The translations under genes were made by a program, and so were the position numbers. 64,000 nt of DNA. Origin: an archaeon. GTDB taxonomy: Archaea; Nanobdellota; Nanobdellia; Pacearchaeales; GW2011-AR1. The stretch is from the NCBI GenBank assembly GCA_030636025.1, contig DAOVXQ010000004.1:1-64000 (forward strand), written 5' to 3'. Of this stretch, positions 45,806 through 55,610 are shown one piece after another (position 1 is the stretch's first letter; each line of letters starts with the position of its first letter). Below the pieces are notes generated by a model. That model was not told where the DNA came from. It saw only the letters and a list, made by a program, of their open reading frames with translations, and searched no databases.

Positions 45806-46243
45806 ATGGTATTACAGGATATTTCAGATAATGGAAAACCTTCTTTTGAGTTGGAAAACCCTCAATGGGGTATTTCTAATGATGATTCTCTTAGTGTTGG
45901 AAAGGAAAAGGTTAGTGCACTTAAACAAGCTGTTAAAGAGATGGAAGAAATGATTGAGGGTAGGAAAAATCTTAGTAATGGAATTATAAGAGATGGTGAG
46001 AAAATGAAGACTGAATTGGAGAATTTTATTGTTAATCGAGACCCTACTGACGAGGATGCGATTAGGGAAAGAAATGGTCTGAGGCAAAAACAAGTTGAGA
46101 TTTCTGAATTGCAATTAAAAGAAAAAGTAAGTTGCTGGCAGGATATTGCTCGGCTTATGCAGGAATTAAGAGAGACTAAAAAAGAATTAACTGAAAAAGA
46201 AGAAAGAGCAAATACTCTTGGTAAGATTTTGGAGGATAAATAA
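45806..46243 (+). CDS. Hypothetical coiled-coil protein
   Basis: 145-aa charged helical ORF, first of a three-gene cluster with the ATPase. Confidence 0.5.
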   Translation: MVLQDISDNGKPSFELENPQWGISNDDSLSVGKEKVSALKQAVKEMEEMIEGRKNLSNGIIRDGEKMKTELENFIVNRDPTDEDAIRERNGLRQKQVEISELQLKEKVSCWQDIARLMQELRETKKELTEKEERANTLGKILEDK

Positions 46244-46244
46244 A

Positions 46245-46676
46245 ATGAAAAAATTTAATTATAAAAAAGCACATGAGAGAGAATTTAGGGAAGCAAAACT
46301 TAATCCTAAAGATTTTACGATTACTAATGAATTTTTTGGATTAAAAGTAAATGAAGATTTAAAATGGGTAAATGGAATAAATTCTAACACACCTAAATCG
46401 AAAAAAGTTTCTGGATTAGAAAAAATTTTTAGGGATGCAAATGATAAAATGGTAAAACTTGTTTGCACTATTTATTCTAATGGAATTGATTCTTGTTCAG
46501 TTAAGGAATTAAAAGGAGTAGAATATGATCTTTCAAAAATTTATGAAAAATTAATAAATCATCATGATAAATATAAATCCTTAGTTAAAGACACTAATCC
46601 TGATTTTGAACAATCTGCAATGTTGATTTATAATATATTTGATAGAATAAATAAAAATATAAAAGGAGATAATTAA
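46245..46676 (+). CDS. Hypothetical protein
   Basis: MKKFNYKKAHEREFREAKLNPKDF...; ATG at 46245 just after the previous stop. Confidence 0.55.
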   Translation: MKKFNYKKAHEREFREAKLNPKDFTITNEFFGLKVNEDLKWVNGINSNTPKSKKVSGLEKIFRDANDKMVKLVCTIYSNGIDSCSVKELKGVEYDLSKIYEKLINHHDKYKSLVKDTNPDFEQSAMLIYNIFDRINKNIKGDN

Positions 46677-46677
46677 A

Positions 46678-48747
46678 ATGACGCAAATGTATAAACTGAC
46701 TGTTGAGGAATTGTGTAGTAAACTTAGACCTGTCTTTGGGAAGAAAATGGATGATATGTATTTGAGATATGCGATGGCTGAGAGTCGGGATGAGAAAGAG
46801 GAAATTGCAGGGATTTTGAATGCATTGTATCATAAAAATTTGAATAAGTTGTTGAGCAATCAGGTTTTGTTAGAGCCGCCTTTGAAGGAAAATGTCGACG
46901 GTGATTATCCTTTGGGTGTTGTGAGTTATGCGAAAAAGCAACTGCATACTTTTTCTTTAAGAGAGCAAGATTGGATGAGACATGTTTGTGTTTCAGGAAT
47001 GAGTGGAAGTGGGAAAACTAATTTTGCATTTCATATAATTAATAATTTTATTAAAAAAGATAAACCTTTTTTAATTTTTGACTGGAAAAAAAGTTTTAGG
47101 CCTTTGATGTTGGCGGATTCTGAGATGATGTGTTTTACAATTGGGAATGCAGATGTGAGCAATTTGTTTAAAGTGAATATTAACAAACCGCCAAAAGGGA
47201 TTGACCCAAAAGAATGGATAAATGTTTTGTGTGATTTAATTACTGAAAGTTTTTCTGCTTCGTATGGTGTTCACAAAGTTTTGTTAGAGACATTGGATGA
47301 GGCATTTAAGGAACACGGAATTTACAATGGGAGTAATGATTATCCTAGCTGGAATTATATTAAATGGAAATTAGAATGCAAATTAGATAAGACAAAAGGG
47401 AGAGAGGCGGCTTGGCTTGAGAGTGCTTTGAGGGTTGCCCATGTTTTGACTTTTGGGAATTTTGGAAAAGTGTTGAATTACAAAGGTAAGGAAAGTATTT
47501 CTTTTGATGAATTGTTAGATAAGAAAGTTATTCTTGAATTAAATAGTTTGGGAAATGTTGAGAAGAAGTTTTTTTGCGAGTTTCTTTTGACTTATGTTTA
47601 CAAACTTAAGAAAGCGAATTATTCGAGTGTGGACGAGGGGTTTAAGCACGCGATTTTGGTTGATGAGGCGCACAATATTTTTTTGAAAGATAAAACGAAT
47701 TTTGTTAAGGAGTCTGTTACAGATATGATTTATCGAGAGATGAGAGAGTATGGGACTTCTTTGATTTGTCTTGACCAGCATATTTCGAAATTGAGTGATT
47801 GTGTTAAGGGGAATAGTGCGTGTCATGTTGTTTTTCAACAGCAACTTCCTCAGGATATTTGGGATATTAGTGGGTTGACGCAGTTGTCTGATAAAAAGGA
47901 GTTTTTTTCAATGTTGCCTGTCGGGAGTGCGATTGTTAAATTAGCTGAAAGGCATACTTCGCCTTTTTTGATTGAAGTCCCAAAAGCTGAATTAAGGAGT
48001 AATAGTTTTACAGATGGGGATGTGAAACAAAGAATGAGTTTTATTTTTGATGGTCGGAAAGTTGAGGCAGGCGTTGATAGGAATTTTAGCGACGCTGTTA
48101 TTAATGGTGGAGTTCAGGAAAAAGAAATTTCTGGACAAGAAATTTCTGAACAGGAGAATTGGCCTGAAAAAAAGGAAGAGGTCAGAATTCCGAATCATGC
48201 ATTATATAATGGGCAAATTAAAAAGCCAAAGATTGAAGAACCTGTTGAGGAAGTTTTTGAGCAACCGAAGAATGAGCCGGGTTTGAATTCTGTCAAAGAA
48301 GTATTGTATGATTTTGTTAAACAAAGGTTGGATGCAGGAGATAGTCTTAATGAGATTGAGAAAATAATGGAAGGATATGTCCACGAGGGGAAATTTAGTT
48401 TTAAGGATATTGCAGAGGTTATAGATTCTGTTTTGAAAAATAATTTTAATGTAGGAGTAATTAATCCTGAAAATGTTACTACTGAAGAAAAGCAAAACGT
48501 TTATAAAGAAGTTCAACCCTCTTTTGAACACTCAGAAAATAAATTATCTGAAGAGCAGAAAAAGTTACTTATTTTTCTGCAGGCAAGTCCAAATCATAAT
48601 TTAAGCACAGTTGAAGTATATAACAGCGTCGGGCTTTCAGCAAGAAAGGGAAATAAGATTAAGAAAGAATTAATGGAAAAAGGATTAATTAAAATTAAAG
48701 AAGAAAAAAATGAAAAAGGCTGGAAGAAAATTATGAGGGCTGTGTAA
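46678..48747 (+). CDS. HerA/VirB4-like (DUF87) ATPase with C-terminal winged helix
   Basis: Walker A 'CVSGMSGSGKTNFAFHIINNF', 'PFLIFDWKKSFRPL', Walker B 'HAILVDEAHNIF', C-terminal 'LLIFLQASPNHNLSTVEVYNSVGLSARKGNKIKKELMEKGLIKIKEE'. Confidence 0.85.
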   Translation: MTQMYKLTVEELCSKLRPVFGKKMDDMYLRYAMAESRDEKEEIAGILNALYHKNLNKLLSNQVLLEPPLKENVDGDYPLGVVSYAKKQLHTFSLREQDWMRHVCVSGMSGSGKTNFAFHIINNFIKKDKPFLIFDWKKSFRPLMLADSEMMCFTIGNADVSNLFKVNINKPPKGIDPKEWINVLCDLITESFSASYGVHKVLLETLDEAFKEHGIYNGSNDYPSWNYIKWKLECKLDKTKGREAAWLESALRVAHVLTFGNFGKVLNYKGKESISFDELLDKKVILELNSLGNVEKKFFCEFLLTYVYKLKKANYSSVDEGFKHAILVDEAHNIFLKDKTNFVKESVTDMIYREMREYGTSLICLDQHISKLSDCVKGNSACHVVFQQQLPQDIWDISGLTQLSDKKEFFSMLPVGSAIVKLAERHTSPFLIEVPKAELRSNSFTDGDVKQRMSFIFDGRKVEAGVDRNFSDAVINGGVQEKEISGQEISEQENWPEKKEEVRIPNHALYNGQIKKPKIEEPVEEVFEQPKNEPGLNSVKEVLYDFVKQRLDAGDSLNEIEKIMEGYVHEGKFSFKDIAEVIDSVLKNNFNVGVINPENVTTEEKQNVYKEVQPSFEHSENKLSEEQKKLLIFLQASPNHNLSTVEVYNSVGLSARKGNKIKKELMEKGLIKIKEEKNEKGWKKIMRAV

Positions 48748-48869
48748 ATCATATTCAATAAATTACAAATTAACAAACAAAAACCGCAAACCAAAATATA
48801 GAAACAACAGATAACAAGTAACAACTTATAGAAACTATCTAGAAACACGAAAAATTAATTGCGGAATAT

Positions 48870-49008
48870 GTGAAATACCCTATTGATGTATTTTACTTTG
48901 GTGAAAAAGAAGAAAATGTTTTTAGGTGGAACTATATGTTTTAAATTATTTTTAGTGAAATAAGTGAAATACCTTATTTAATCATAAATCATTAGTGGAA
49001 TACCTTAA
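48870..49008 (+). repeat. Iteron-like repeats GTGRAATACCYTA
   Basis: GTGAAATACCCTA (about 48870), GTGAAATACCTTA (about 48964), GTGGAATACCTTA (about 48995). Confidence 0.55.
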
Positions 49009-49052
49009 GTTTAGGATAAACTTGTTTTAGAAAAAATGAAAGGAAGTGTGTT

Positions 49053-49289
49053 ATGAGTATTTTTAGTGGTAAAGAACTGAGAATAATGAAAGAGGTTTTA
49101 AAGCCTAATCAAAAACTAGTGAAAGGCACGCCCTATTGTGTAGGAGAATTGAGATATATTTTCCTGAAGTTATGGGGTCAAATCATTAGTAATCGAGAAA
49201 TAAGAGTTAGAGATTCTAGTGAGGAATCAAATAAAATTTGGAAAGTCATCCACAAATTGAACGAACTTCAGGACGGACAGAAAATCTAA
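49053..49289 (+). CDS. Small hypothetical protein
   Basis: 78-aa ORF with SD-like AAAGGAAG upstream. Confidence 0.5.
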   Translation: MSIFSGKELRIMKEVLKPNQKLVKGTPYCVGELRYIFLKLWGQIISNREIRVRDSSEESNKIWKVIHKLNELQDGQKI

Positions 49290-49349
49290 GGTGATTCAAC
49301 AGTCGTAAACGAAAACTAATCAGTAGATTAGAGAATTAAGGAGATAATC

Positions 49350-49445
49350 GTGGGTTTGTTAGATAGGTTATGGATAATTCTTTGTTTCTTGTGGTTTTGG
49401 GAATTTCCTCCTTTTAGTAAAAAGAAGGATAAAAAAGAAAAGTGA
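49350..49445 (+). CDS. Micro-ORF (31 aa, one TM), GTG start
   Basis: VGLLDRLWIILCFLWFWEFPPFSKKKDKKEK*; AAGGAG 6 nt upstream. Confidence 0.45.
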   Translation: MGLLDRLWIILCFLWFWEFPPFSKKKDKKEK

Positions 49446-49456
49446 AGAAGGAGATT

Positions 49457-49516
49457 ATGATGGATAAAAAAATATGGTGGTTGGCGTTGTTTACTTATTT
49501 AGCAGCTATGTGTTAG
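49457..49516 (+). CDS. Micro-ORF (19 aa, hydrophobic)
   Basis: MMDKKIWWLALFTYLAAMC*; preceded by AAGGAG. Confidence 0.4.
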   Translation: MMDKKIWWLALFTYLAAMC

Positions 49517-49537
49517 TTGTTATAAACCCCTTTCTTG

Positions 49538-49587
49538 AGATTTAGGCTGAACGCTTAATTTATAGTTATTAGGCCTGAATCTTTTTT
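49538..49587 (+). terminator. Intrinsic-terminator-like hairpin
   Basis: AGATTTAGGC (49538-49547) / GCCTGAATCT (49573-49582) followed by TTTTT. Confidence 0.6.
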
Positions 49588-49641
49588 GGGGATGCTAAAT
49601 TAATGTTTTGAAAAACGAATGAAAGGAAAGGTGTTAATATT

Positions 49642-50007
49642 ATGAGTAAAATATGGGCGAACAAATGTGAAGTTTGTGGGGGCTTGTTTGAGGACGACTA
49701 TGAATACAATAAACATGTAAGGGTTCATGAACTATTAAAAAATCTTGAAGAAGAGTTCCCTCGAGGGGATTTTAACCGGAGTAATTTTATCCAGAGGGAT
49801 AAAGAATGGCTTGAAAGGTATAAAAAGGCTGTTCAGGAAATAATCGGAAGGACTGGATTTCCTCCCTTTACTGGCGGGTGGTATCGGTGTTTAAAGAATA
49901 GTGGGAACCAATTTTGCGATATTGCTTATAGAATATTAAATGTTTGCGAAACATGTTTTAAGGAATGGGCTCGCCAGGCCGATGTGGCTATGTGTTCGCA
50001 TTCTTGA
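49642..50007 (+). CDS. Zinc-finger-like small protein
   Basis: 'CEVCGGLFEDDYEYNKHVRVHE' C2H2-like; further Cys pairs downstream; SD GAAAGG. Confidence 0.6.
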   Translation: MSKIWANKCEVCGGLFEDDYEYNKHVRVHELLKNLEEEFPRGDFNRSNFIQRDKEWLERYKKAVQEIIGRTGFPPFTGGWYRCLKNSGNQFCDIAYRILNVCETCFKEWARQADVAMCSHS

Positions 50008-50117
50008 ACCTCTGGAGAAATTAGGAAAGGAGTTATCGGTTAATATTAGTGAAGATGTTCTTCAGATATGGAAAATTTTAATGAGTGGAAATTAATACAA
50101 GCGAAAGGAGTATTTTT

Positions 50118-50438
50118 ATGCAAAAAGGATTTGTCTTATTTATGTTTTGGACACAAGAAAAATATGACTTTCTTGTGGAGTTTATGGAACACCTAAAAAT
50201 GGATTGGAGAGAGGAGTTTGGTGAGTTGGATGCTTGGGACCCTGAGCTAAAAAGATATTTGACTTATTGGTTCAATGCAGAGTTTGGGTCAAATATCTCC
50301 TCCAATGCGATTTGCAACCGCCTTAGAAAATACCTCTCCCAAAAGAATGGGAAAAAGAAAGGACAAGCCTCTGAGGCAGGTATAAACGGTAGAGTTCATT
50401 CACCAAGAACTAGCGAATTTAAATTAAGTCGGCTTTGA
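50118..50438 (+). CDS. Hypothetical protein
   Basis: ATG at 50118 after GCGAAAGGAG. Confidence 0.5.
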   Translation: MQKGFVLFMFWTQEKYDFLVEFMEHLKMDWREEFGELDAWDPELKRYLTYWFNAEFGSNISSNAICNRLRKYLSQKNGKKKGQASEAGINGRVHSPRTSEFKLSRL

Positions 50439-50447
50439 AATCTGTAA

Positions 50448-50645
50448 GTGAATGGATTTTCTGATGGGGTTGTTAATTTGCATGACTTTAGTATGATGTC
50501 GTCGCATTGGGGGGCACACGCAACAGACCCTAATAGTAATTATGATGCCTATTTTGAGAACCCAAATAATCTTAATGGCATTATTGATGTTTCAGACTTC
50601 TACGATTTTTCAAATAAATGGTTAACAGACCCAAATGGTGTGTAA
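50448..50645 (+). pseudogene. Dockerin-like C-terminal fragment
   Basis: 'NGFSDGVVNLHDFSMMSSHWG...NLNGIIDVSDFYDFSNKWL': two Ca-binding-like repeats, no upstream domain. Confidence 0.55.
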
Positions 50646-50684
50646 CTTGTTAATTATGTTTCTGGAGCGAAGTTAAATGAGGTG

Positions 50685-50726
50685 AAAGAGCTAAGTGAAA
50701 ACTTTTAGTGAGTAGCTTAGCTCTTT
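50685..50726 (+). terminator. Terminator-like hairpin
   Basis: AAAGAGCTAAG / CTTAGCTCTTT perfect 11-bp stem. Confidence 0.6.
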
Positions 50727-51482
50727 ATTTTGTTTATTGGTAATTTAAAAATTAGTTAGAAAAAGAAAGGAGTTTGTTGTCTGAAAACTATTCATAGTAT
50801 TTTTAATCGTGTTCTTGGGACATTTAATGTTAATTTTAGTTCTCTACGAGAAGAACTATATTTTTATGAAAGGATTTTTATGGTTATAAAAACAGTATTT
50901 GGAACATTGGGATTATGTTTCCCTATTTTAGTGAGTATAATCCTCTCGCTAAAATATCCTCCTGCAGAAGGGAGATTTTTGATTTATGGATTATGTGTGG
51001 TAATAGACATTGTAAGTTTGTGTTGGATTGTCCGTTTGTGGATACCGATATTTCGAAATATTGGCCTCCATCAAAGAAATCCGTAATTTTAATAAGGAGA
51101 TAAATTGCGAAGAAATTTTGGGAGGTGTTGCTTTAACTGTGGCATTCTTAATTAGAATGATGTGTGTTTACATGATTTTGGGTTGAGAATGTAACAACCT
51201 CTAAGAATTGTGCGAGGAATTAACCTGATAAACCTTGACAAGGAGATTATTGTGTCAGAAAAAGCATGGGATAAATTGTTTGAAGAAGTTTCAAAGTCAG
51301 TTGAATATGGGAGTGCAGAAACCCCTGAAGCTCTGACAAATGTTGCAAGAAATCGCAGACTGTCGCTGGAAGAAACCAATGAACTTCAGAGGCGCTACGA
51401 GGAGTTTTGCGTCGAAAGTTGTTAAGCAAAACACTAATTTTGTAGAATAGTGTTGTAACAAACATTAAATGGAAGGAGGATT

Positions 51483-51695
51483 ATGTCAGAAGAAGAATTA
51501 AGAGAGCGTTTAATAAAATTAATTAAAAATACTTACACCCCATCTGAGAAAGGAGAGATTCCTGACGAAATGTTTGTGAGTCCAATAGGCGAGGTAATTG
51601 ATTTTTTGAGCTTGAGGATAGGATTTCAAGGATTTGAAGTCGAATCTTTGACAAGAGAAAAGGGTTACCTTGCTACCTTGTTGAAAAAAGATTGA
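51483..51695 (+). CDS. Small hypothetical protein
   Basis: 70 aa, strong SD (GGAAGGAGG) upstream. Confidence 0.55.
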   Translation: MSEEELRERLIKLIKNTYTPSEKGEIPDEMFVSPIGEVIDFLSLRIGFQGFEVESLTREKGYLATLLKKD

Positions 51696-51821
51696 GTTTT
51701 ATTATTAGCGAAAGGATAGATATGAAAAATACCATCAAGATAACGCCAGAGACTATCCCTCGAGGGCTTAGGTTTAATTGGGGGTTTGTTTTAAGTACGG
51801 TTTTATTGCGAAAGGTATATC

Positions 51822-52082
51822 ATGAAGAAAAGACTTTGTTTTGGTGTAAAAAAGAATGGTGAAAAATGTGATCTTTTTGGTATTCTTCAGGAGGTTCAAA
51901 AATCAACTAAAAACTGTCCGCGTTGCGGGGCTTCATTATATTTTTTACCTCCTGAGAATGTTACGAAAAAGAAGCGGAAAGAAGCTATGGGGAAGCTGCC
52001 AAAAACAAATAAGAACACATGGCAGAACCGAAGAGTAAAAGAGGGGGGATGTAAACAAAGTTATGTGAATGGTCGCCGTTAA
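51822..52082 (+). CDS. Small Cys-containing protein
   Basis: MKKRLCFGVKKNGEKCDLFG...CPRCGASLYFL; GCGAAAGG upstream. Confidence 0.5.
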   Translation: MKKRLCFGVKKNGEKCDLFGILQEVQKSTKNCPRCGASLYFLPPENVTKKKRKEAMGKLPKTNKNTWQNRRVKEGGCKQSYVNGRR

Positions 52083-52160
52083 CTCTCGGCGCGATTGGAG
52101 GAGAAAAGAGATTTTGTATAAGATTAAATGTATGAGATTTTGAAACTTATTTTTTGAAAG

Positions 52161-55100
52161 GTGAAAATTATGAAAAAGAATTTGAAAGTGATGTTGACTA
52201 TTTTGTTTGTGACAATTTTACCGGCGACCTTATTTGCGGCACCGAGCGGAGACTATTGTTTTAATATCGGCGACCGCCCGATTCGAGATATTCAGGGTGA
52301 TTACTCTGATATTGTTCTCTCAGGGAGTACGAATCTTGAACATTTGTCCCTTTTTCAAAATGAACATGGGATAATTACTGGAGAAGGTTATGGGACTAAG
52401 GGACCTCTTGGGATAAAAACCAAAATTCCTGTGGGTTTTATATATTCATTGCTGAACCAACGGATGGCAGGGATGATAAATATATTCACTTTTACTAAAG
52501 CATCTAATGGGTGCCCCTTGGGGGTTTTGACCTATCGTGGATATGCCCAGGAAGACCATTTGATTGGTTTGTTTAAGGGGATTATAGATAATACCTTGTA
52601 TGGCTTAACGACGAAAATAGATTTCAGTCATTTAATTAATACGACTGATTGGCAGATTCATTTGTCGAATATGAGAACTGTTGGCGGTCGAATTACTGGC
52701 TCGGCGAAAATAAAACTATCCAGTGGAAGAGAATCTGACTTTAAGGTCATTGGATTTCATAGTGACTGGACAGGACATTCCACTTTTTTATTGATAGGCA
52801 CTGCCACAGATGATTCTGAAATCGCTGGTTTGCTTATTTTTGATTTGAATTGCCGAACAAAGAAAATTACATGGATTGTTGGACGAATTTTCGGAACAAC
52901 GGTTTTTAATCTCAGTGCAAATTATGTGTCTGCGAAGCCGATTGATGAACTTGGGATAACCATTGAAACATTTGACGACAATATTTTTGTCAACGAAGAA
53001 GTTACATTCGATGCTGTTGTTCCAAACGAAAACCAAGAATATTTTGATGGGTTGCAGGTTGCTTGGGACTTCAACAGCGACGGCGTGTTGGAAGTTCAGC
53101 CGACCCTTGACAAATTTTCTTGTTATGCTTTTGAAGAGCCGGGCGTTTATACTGTCACACTATTAATCTTTGGTGAAAATGGAGATTGCCATGAATTAAC
53201 CAAAGAAATAAGAGTAAAGTCAATTGATAGACTCGAGACCACCTTGGAGATTTCTAATTATAATCCCTTTGTCGGCGAGGAAGGTGGATTTGAGGCCGTG
53301 GTCCCAGACGAGAACGCAGATTATTTTGATGGATTGCAGGTGGCATGGGATTTCAACAGCGACGGTGTGTTGGAAGTCCAGCCGACTTTCGAAAAGTCTG
53401 CCAGTTATGCATTCGAAGAGCCTGGTGTTTATTTAGTTAAACTGTTAATCTTTGATGGAACGGGATTTCATTATGAAATAATCAAAGAGATTACAGTTGA
53501 ATCTGAAGCATTGGACTTGCCGGAACTGAAAACTGTCGACGGTTCTACTACGATTTTCGTAGACGAAAATTTGACGGTTCGGACTCTTGCCGGGACTTCT
53601 GAAGTGGATAATTCAGGCAGGTTTGAAAATTTGGTGATGTTAAACACGGGGAACGGGCAGGTTATTTTCGTTGAGAATGGTGAGACTCCTCTTGGGGTTG
53701 CTTATATTACTTCAGAACAAGTTGCCTCGGGAATTGTGCAAATAACCTCTCGCGAATTGGCGTTGGGATTGATAAGTTTAAATCCTTATATTACGGTTTT
53801 GTCTCCTCAGAACCGCTCCATGGTTCTTGAAGCATCTGCGAATCATTATGAATTTGCATTATTAAAAGATGATGTCAAGAACTCGATTATCAATGCGCCG
53901 GAGTTGGCTCTTGATTACGAGACCTATCCGTATATTTTTCAAACTTCCACGAAGATAGGTATAGAGACGATTATGAGTTTGGATGGCTCGGGGTCTCTTG
54001 CAAGATCTTATGCCGGTGTTGGAGAAATAACAGATACTGAAGCAACGAATGTGATGCGACGATTAAGTCCTGTTGCGATTAGTTCTGTTAGCCAGATGGT
54101 TGGCGAGGAAGATTGTCCGCATATCATAGATAAAGCCGGTCCCGAGATTACCTTGGTAAACCCCTTGATGAGCTTTTACGGTTTTCAGGCAAATGAAAAC
54201 AGTAATCTTGTCAGAGGAAGAAGTAAGGTATTTAATTTCTTTCCTCCGTGGAGGTTTGGAAGAACTGCACCGTGTGAAAAAGATTGGAATCTTGGTGACG
54301 GTGTGTTTGACATAACCATTTACAGTGGTTTTAATATCGGCACCGAGGGTTGGTTGGACTACAGGCATTCTGCAGGAAAAGCAACTTATGCGAACCTCGC
54401 TAAGGTGATTTTCATTTGCCTGGATATTGGTGGCATGGATTTTATGTCGCTTGATAATTCCGTGATAGAAAATCTATTGTTACTTGATAATGTGCCAAAC
54501 ATCGACCTCGGCAATATCGCCACGAAATTTAAGGAAAAGGGTTGGCAGTATGTTTTGTTACATACTATGCCGGAATTTCTCAGAAACCATTGGGATGAAA
54601 TTTCCTATTGGCTGTGGCAAGACGGTGCGACAGGGCTTGCAGAAGGTATGCAAGATGTATCGAGGTATTTTAAGCATACTGCAAAAGCTATGGAAGGAGT
54701 AATGAATGCTCTTCCCGTGGTCGGGATTATTCTTGACTCTGGTGAGATGCTAAACGAATGGATACCTTTCCTCGCTGATTTGGCTACTGGTCCAAGAATA
54801 TTACAGTATCGTGTTGAACAAGAAGATGGTGTGCTTTATGAGCTGGCTACGCCTTATATACCTCCGACTGCAAAAATTCGTTTAGAAAACTATAATCCGT
54901 TTGTCGGTGAAGAAGTGATATTTGATGCAAGATTGTGTTACGACGATTGTGATCGTCGTGAAGATTTGCAGGTTCGGTGGGATTTTGACGGCGATGGAGT
55001 ATGGGATACGGGTTGGAGCAATGGCAAGATTGCGAATTATACTATGAATCAAAGAGGCAATTTCAGGACCCGACTTGAAGTCAGGGATTTGGACGGTCTT

Positions 55101-55532
55101 GTTGGTTCAGAGACTTGCAGTCTTGTTGTAGGATCTATCGAAAGTTTTAAAATCGTTTTGACCTGGGGACAGAATCCCCGGGACCTTGACTCTCATTTGT
55201 ATACTCCTGTTATTGACGGTTCTTCCCATCATGTCTGGTATAGTTCAAAAGGAAGTGCAATTTCACTTCCTTATGTGTGGTTGGACTTAGATGATGTTTC
55301 GAGTTATGGCCCTGAAACAATTTGGTTCGAGAGGTTTTTCTCTGGGGAATACAAGTATTCGGTTTACCAGTATTCTTCTGACGGGGCATTGGCAACATCT
55401 GGCGCACATGTCGAAATAATTAGTGCCGGAAGATTAATCGCTTCCTTCGATGTTCCGACAGACTTGTCTGGGCGGACCTGGGAAGTTTTCACAATTAACG
55501 GGGGGACAAAAACTATCACTCCGATTAATTAA
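52161..55532 (+). CDS. Secreted PKD-repeat protein with C-terminal DUF2135/YfaP-like beta-domain
   Basis: Signal peptide 'MKKNLKVMLTILFVTILPATLFAA'; PKD-like 'VTFDAVVPNENQEYFDGLQVAWDFNSDGVLEVQP..YAFEEPGVYTVTLLIF' three times; 'LTWGQNPRDLDSHLYTP' C-terminal domain. Confidence 0.75.
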   Translation: MKIMKKNLKVMLTILFVTILPATLFAAPSGDYCFNIGDRPIRDIQGDYSDIVLSGSTNLEHLSLFQNEHGIITGEGYGTKGPLGIKTKIPVGFIYSLLNQRMAGMINIFTFTKASNGCPLGVLTYRGYAQEDHLIGLFKGIIDNTLYGLTTKIDFSHLINTTDWQIHLSNMRTVGGRITGSAKIKLSSGRESDFKVIGFHSDWTGHSTFLLIGTATDDSEIAGLLIFDLNCRTKKITWIVGRIFGTTVFNLSANYVSAKPIDELGITIETFDDNIFVNEEVTFDAVVPNENQEYFDGLQVAWDFNSDGVLEVQPTLDKFSCYAFEEPGVYTVTLLIFGENGDCHELTKEIRVKSIDRLETTLEISNYNPFVGEEGGFEAVVPDENADYFDGLQVAWDFNSDGVLEVQPTFEKSASYAFEEPGVYLVKLLIFDGTGFHYEIIKEITVESEALDLPELKTVDGSTTIFVDENLTVRTLAGTSEVDNSGRFENLVMLNTGNGQVIFVENGETPLGVAYITSEQVASGIVQITSRELALGLISLNPYITVLSPQNRSMVLEASANHYEFALLKDDVKNSIINAPELALDYETYPYIFQTSTKIGIETIMSLDGSGSLARSYAGVGEITDTEATNVMRRLSPVAISSVSQMVGEEDCPHIIDKAGPEITLVNPLMSFYGFQANENSNLVRGRSKVFNFFPPWRFGRTAPCEKDWNLGDGVFDITIYSGFNIGTEGWLDYRHSAGKATYANLAKVIFICLDIGGMDFMSLDNSVIENLLLLDNVPNIDLGNIATKFKEKGWQYVLLHTMPEFLRNHWDEISYWLWQDGATGLAEGMQDVSRYFKHTAKAMEGVMNALPVVGIILDSGEMLNEWIPFLADLATGPRILQYRVEQEDGVLYELATPYIPPTAKIRLENYNPFVGEEVIFDARLCYDDCDRREDLQVRWDFDGDGVWDTGWSNGKIANYTMNQRGNFRTRLEVRDLDGLVGSETCSLVVGSIESFKIVLTWGQNPRDLDSHLYTPVIDGSSHHVWYSSKGSAISLPYVWLDLDDVSSYGPETIWFERFFSGEYKYSVYQYSSDGALATSGAHVEIISAGRLIASFDVPTDLSGRTWEVFTINGGTKTITPIN

Positions 55533-55542
55533 TGATTTAGTT

Positions 55543-55590
55543 AGAAGTCAGCTGATAGACTTGTTGTTTGTTGGCTGACTTCTCTTTTTT
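55543..55590 (+). terminator. Intrinsic terminator
   Basis: AGAAGTCAGC / GCTGACTTCT perfect 10-bp stem then CTTTTTT. Confidence 0.75.
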
Positions 55591-55610
55591 GAAATTGAAG
55601 GAGCATTATT

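Noticed and set aside
49760-51765. CCTCGAGG octamers (about 126, 38960, 49761, 51755) as a site family
   Set aside because: Only the first two share extended flanks; the other two are within unrelated contexts and may be chance.
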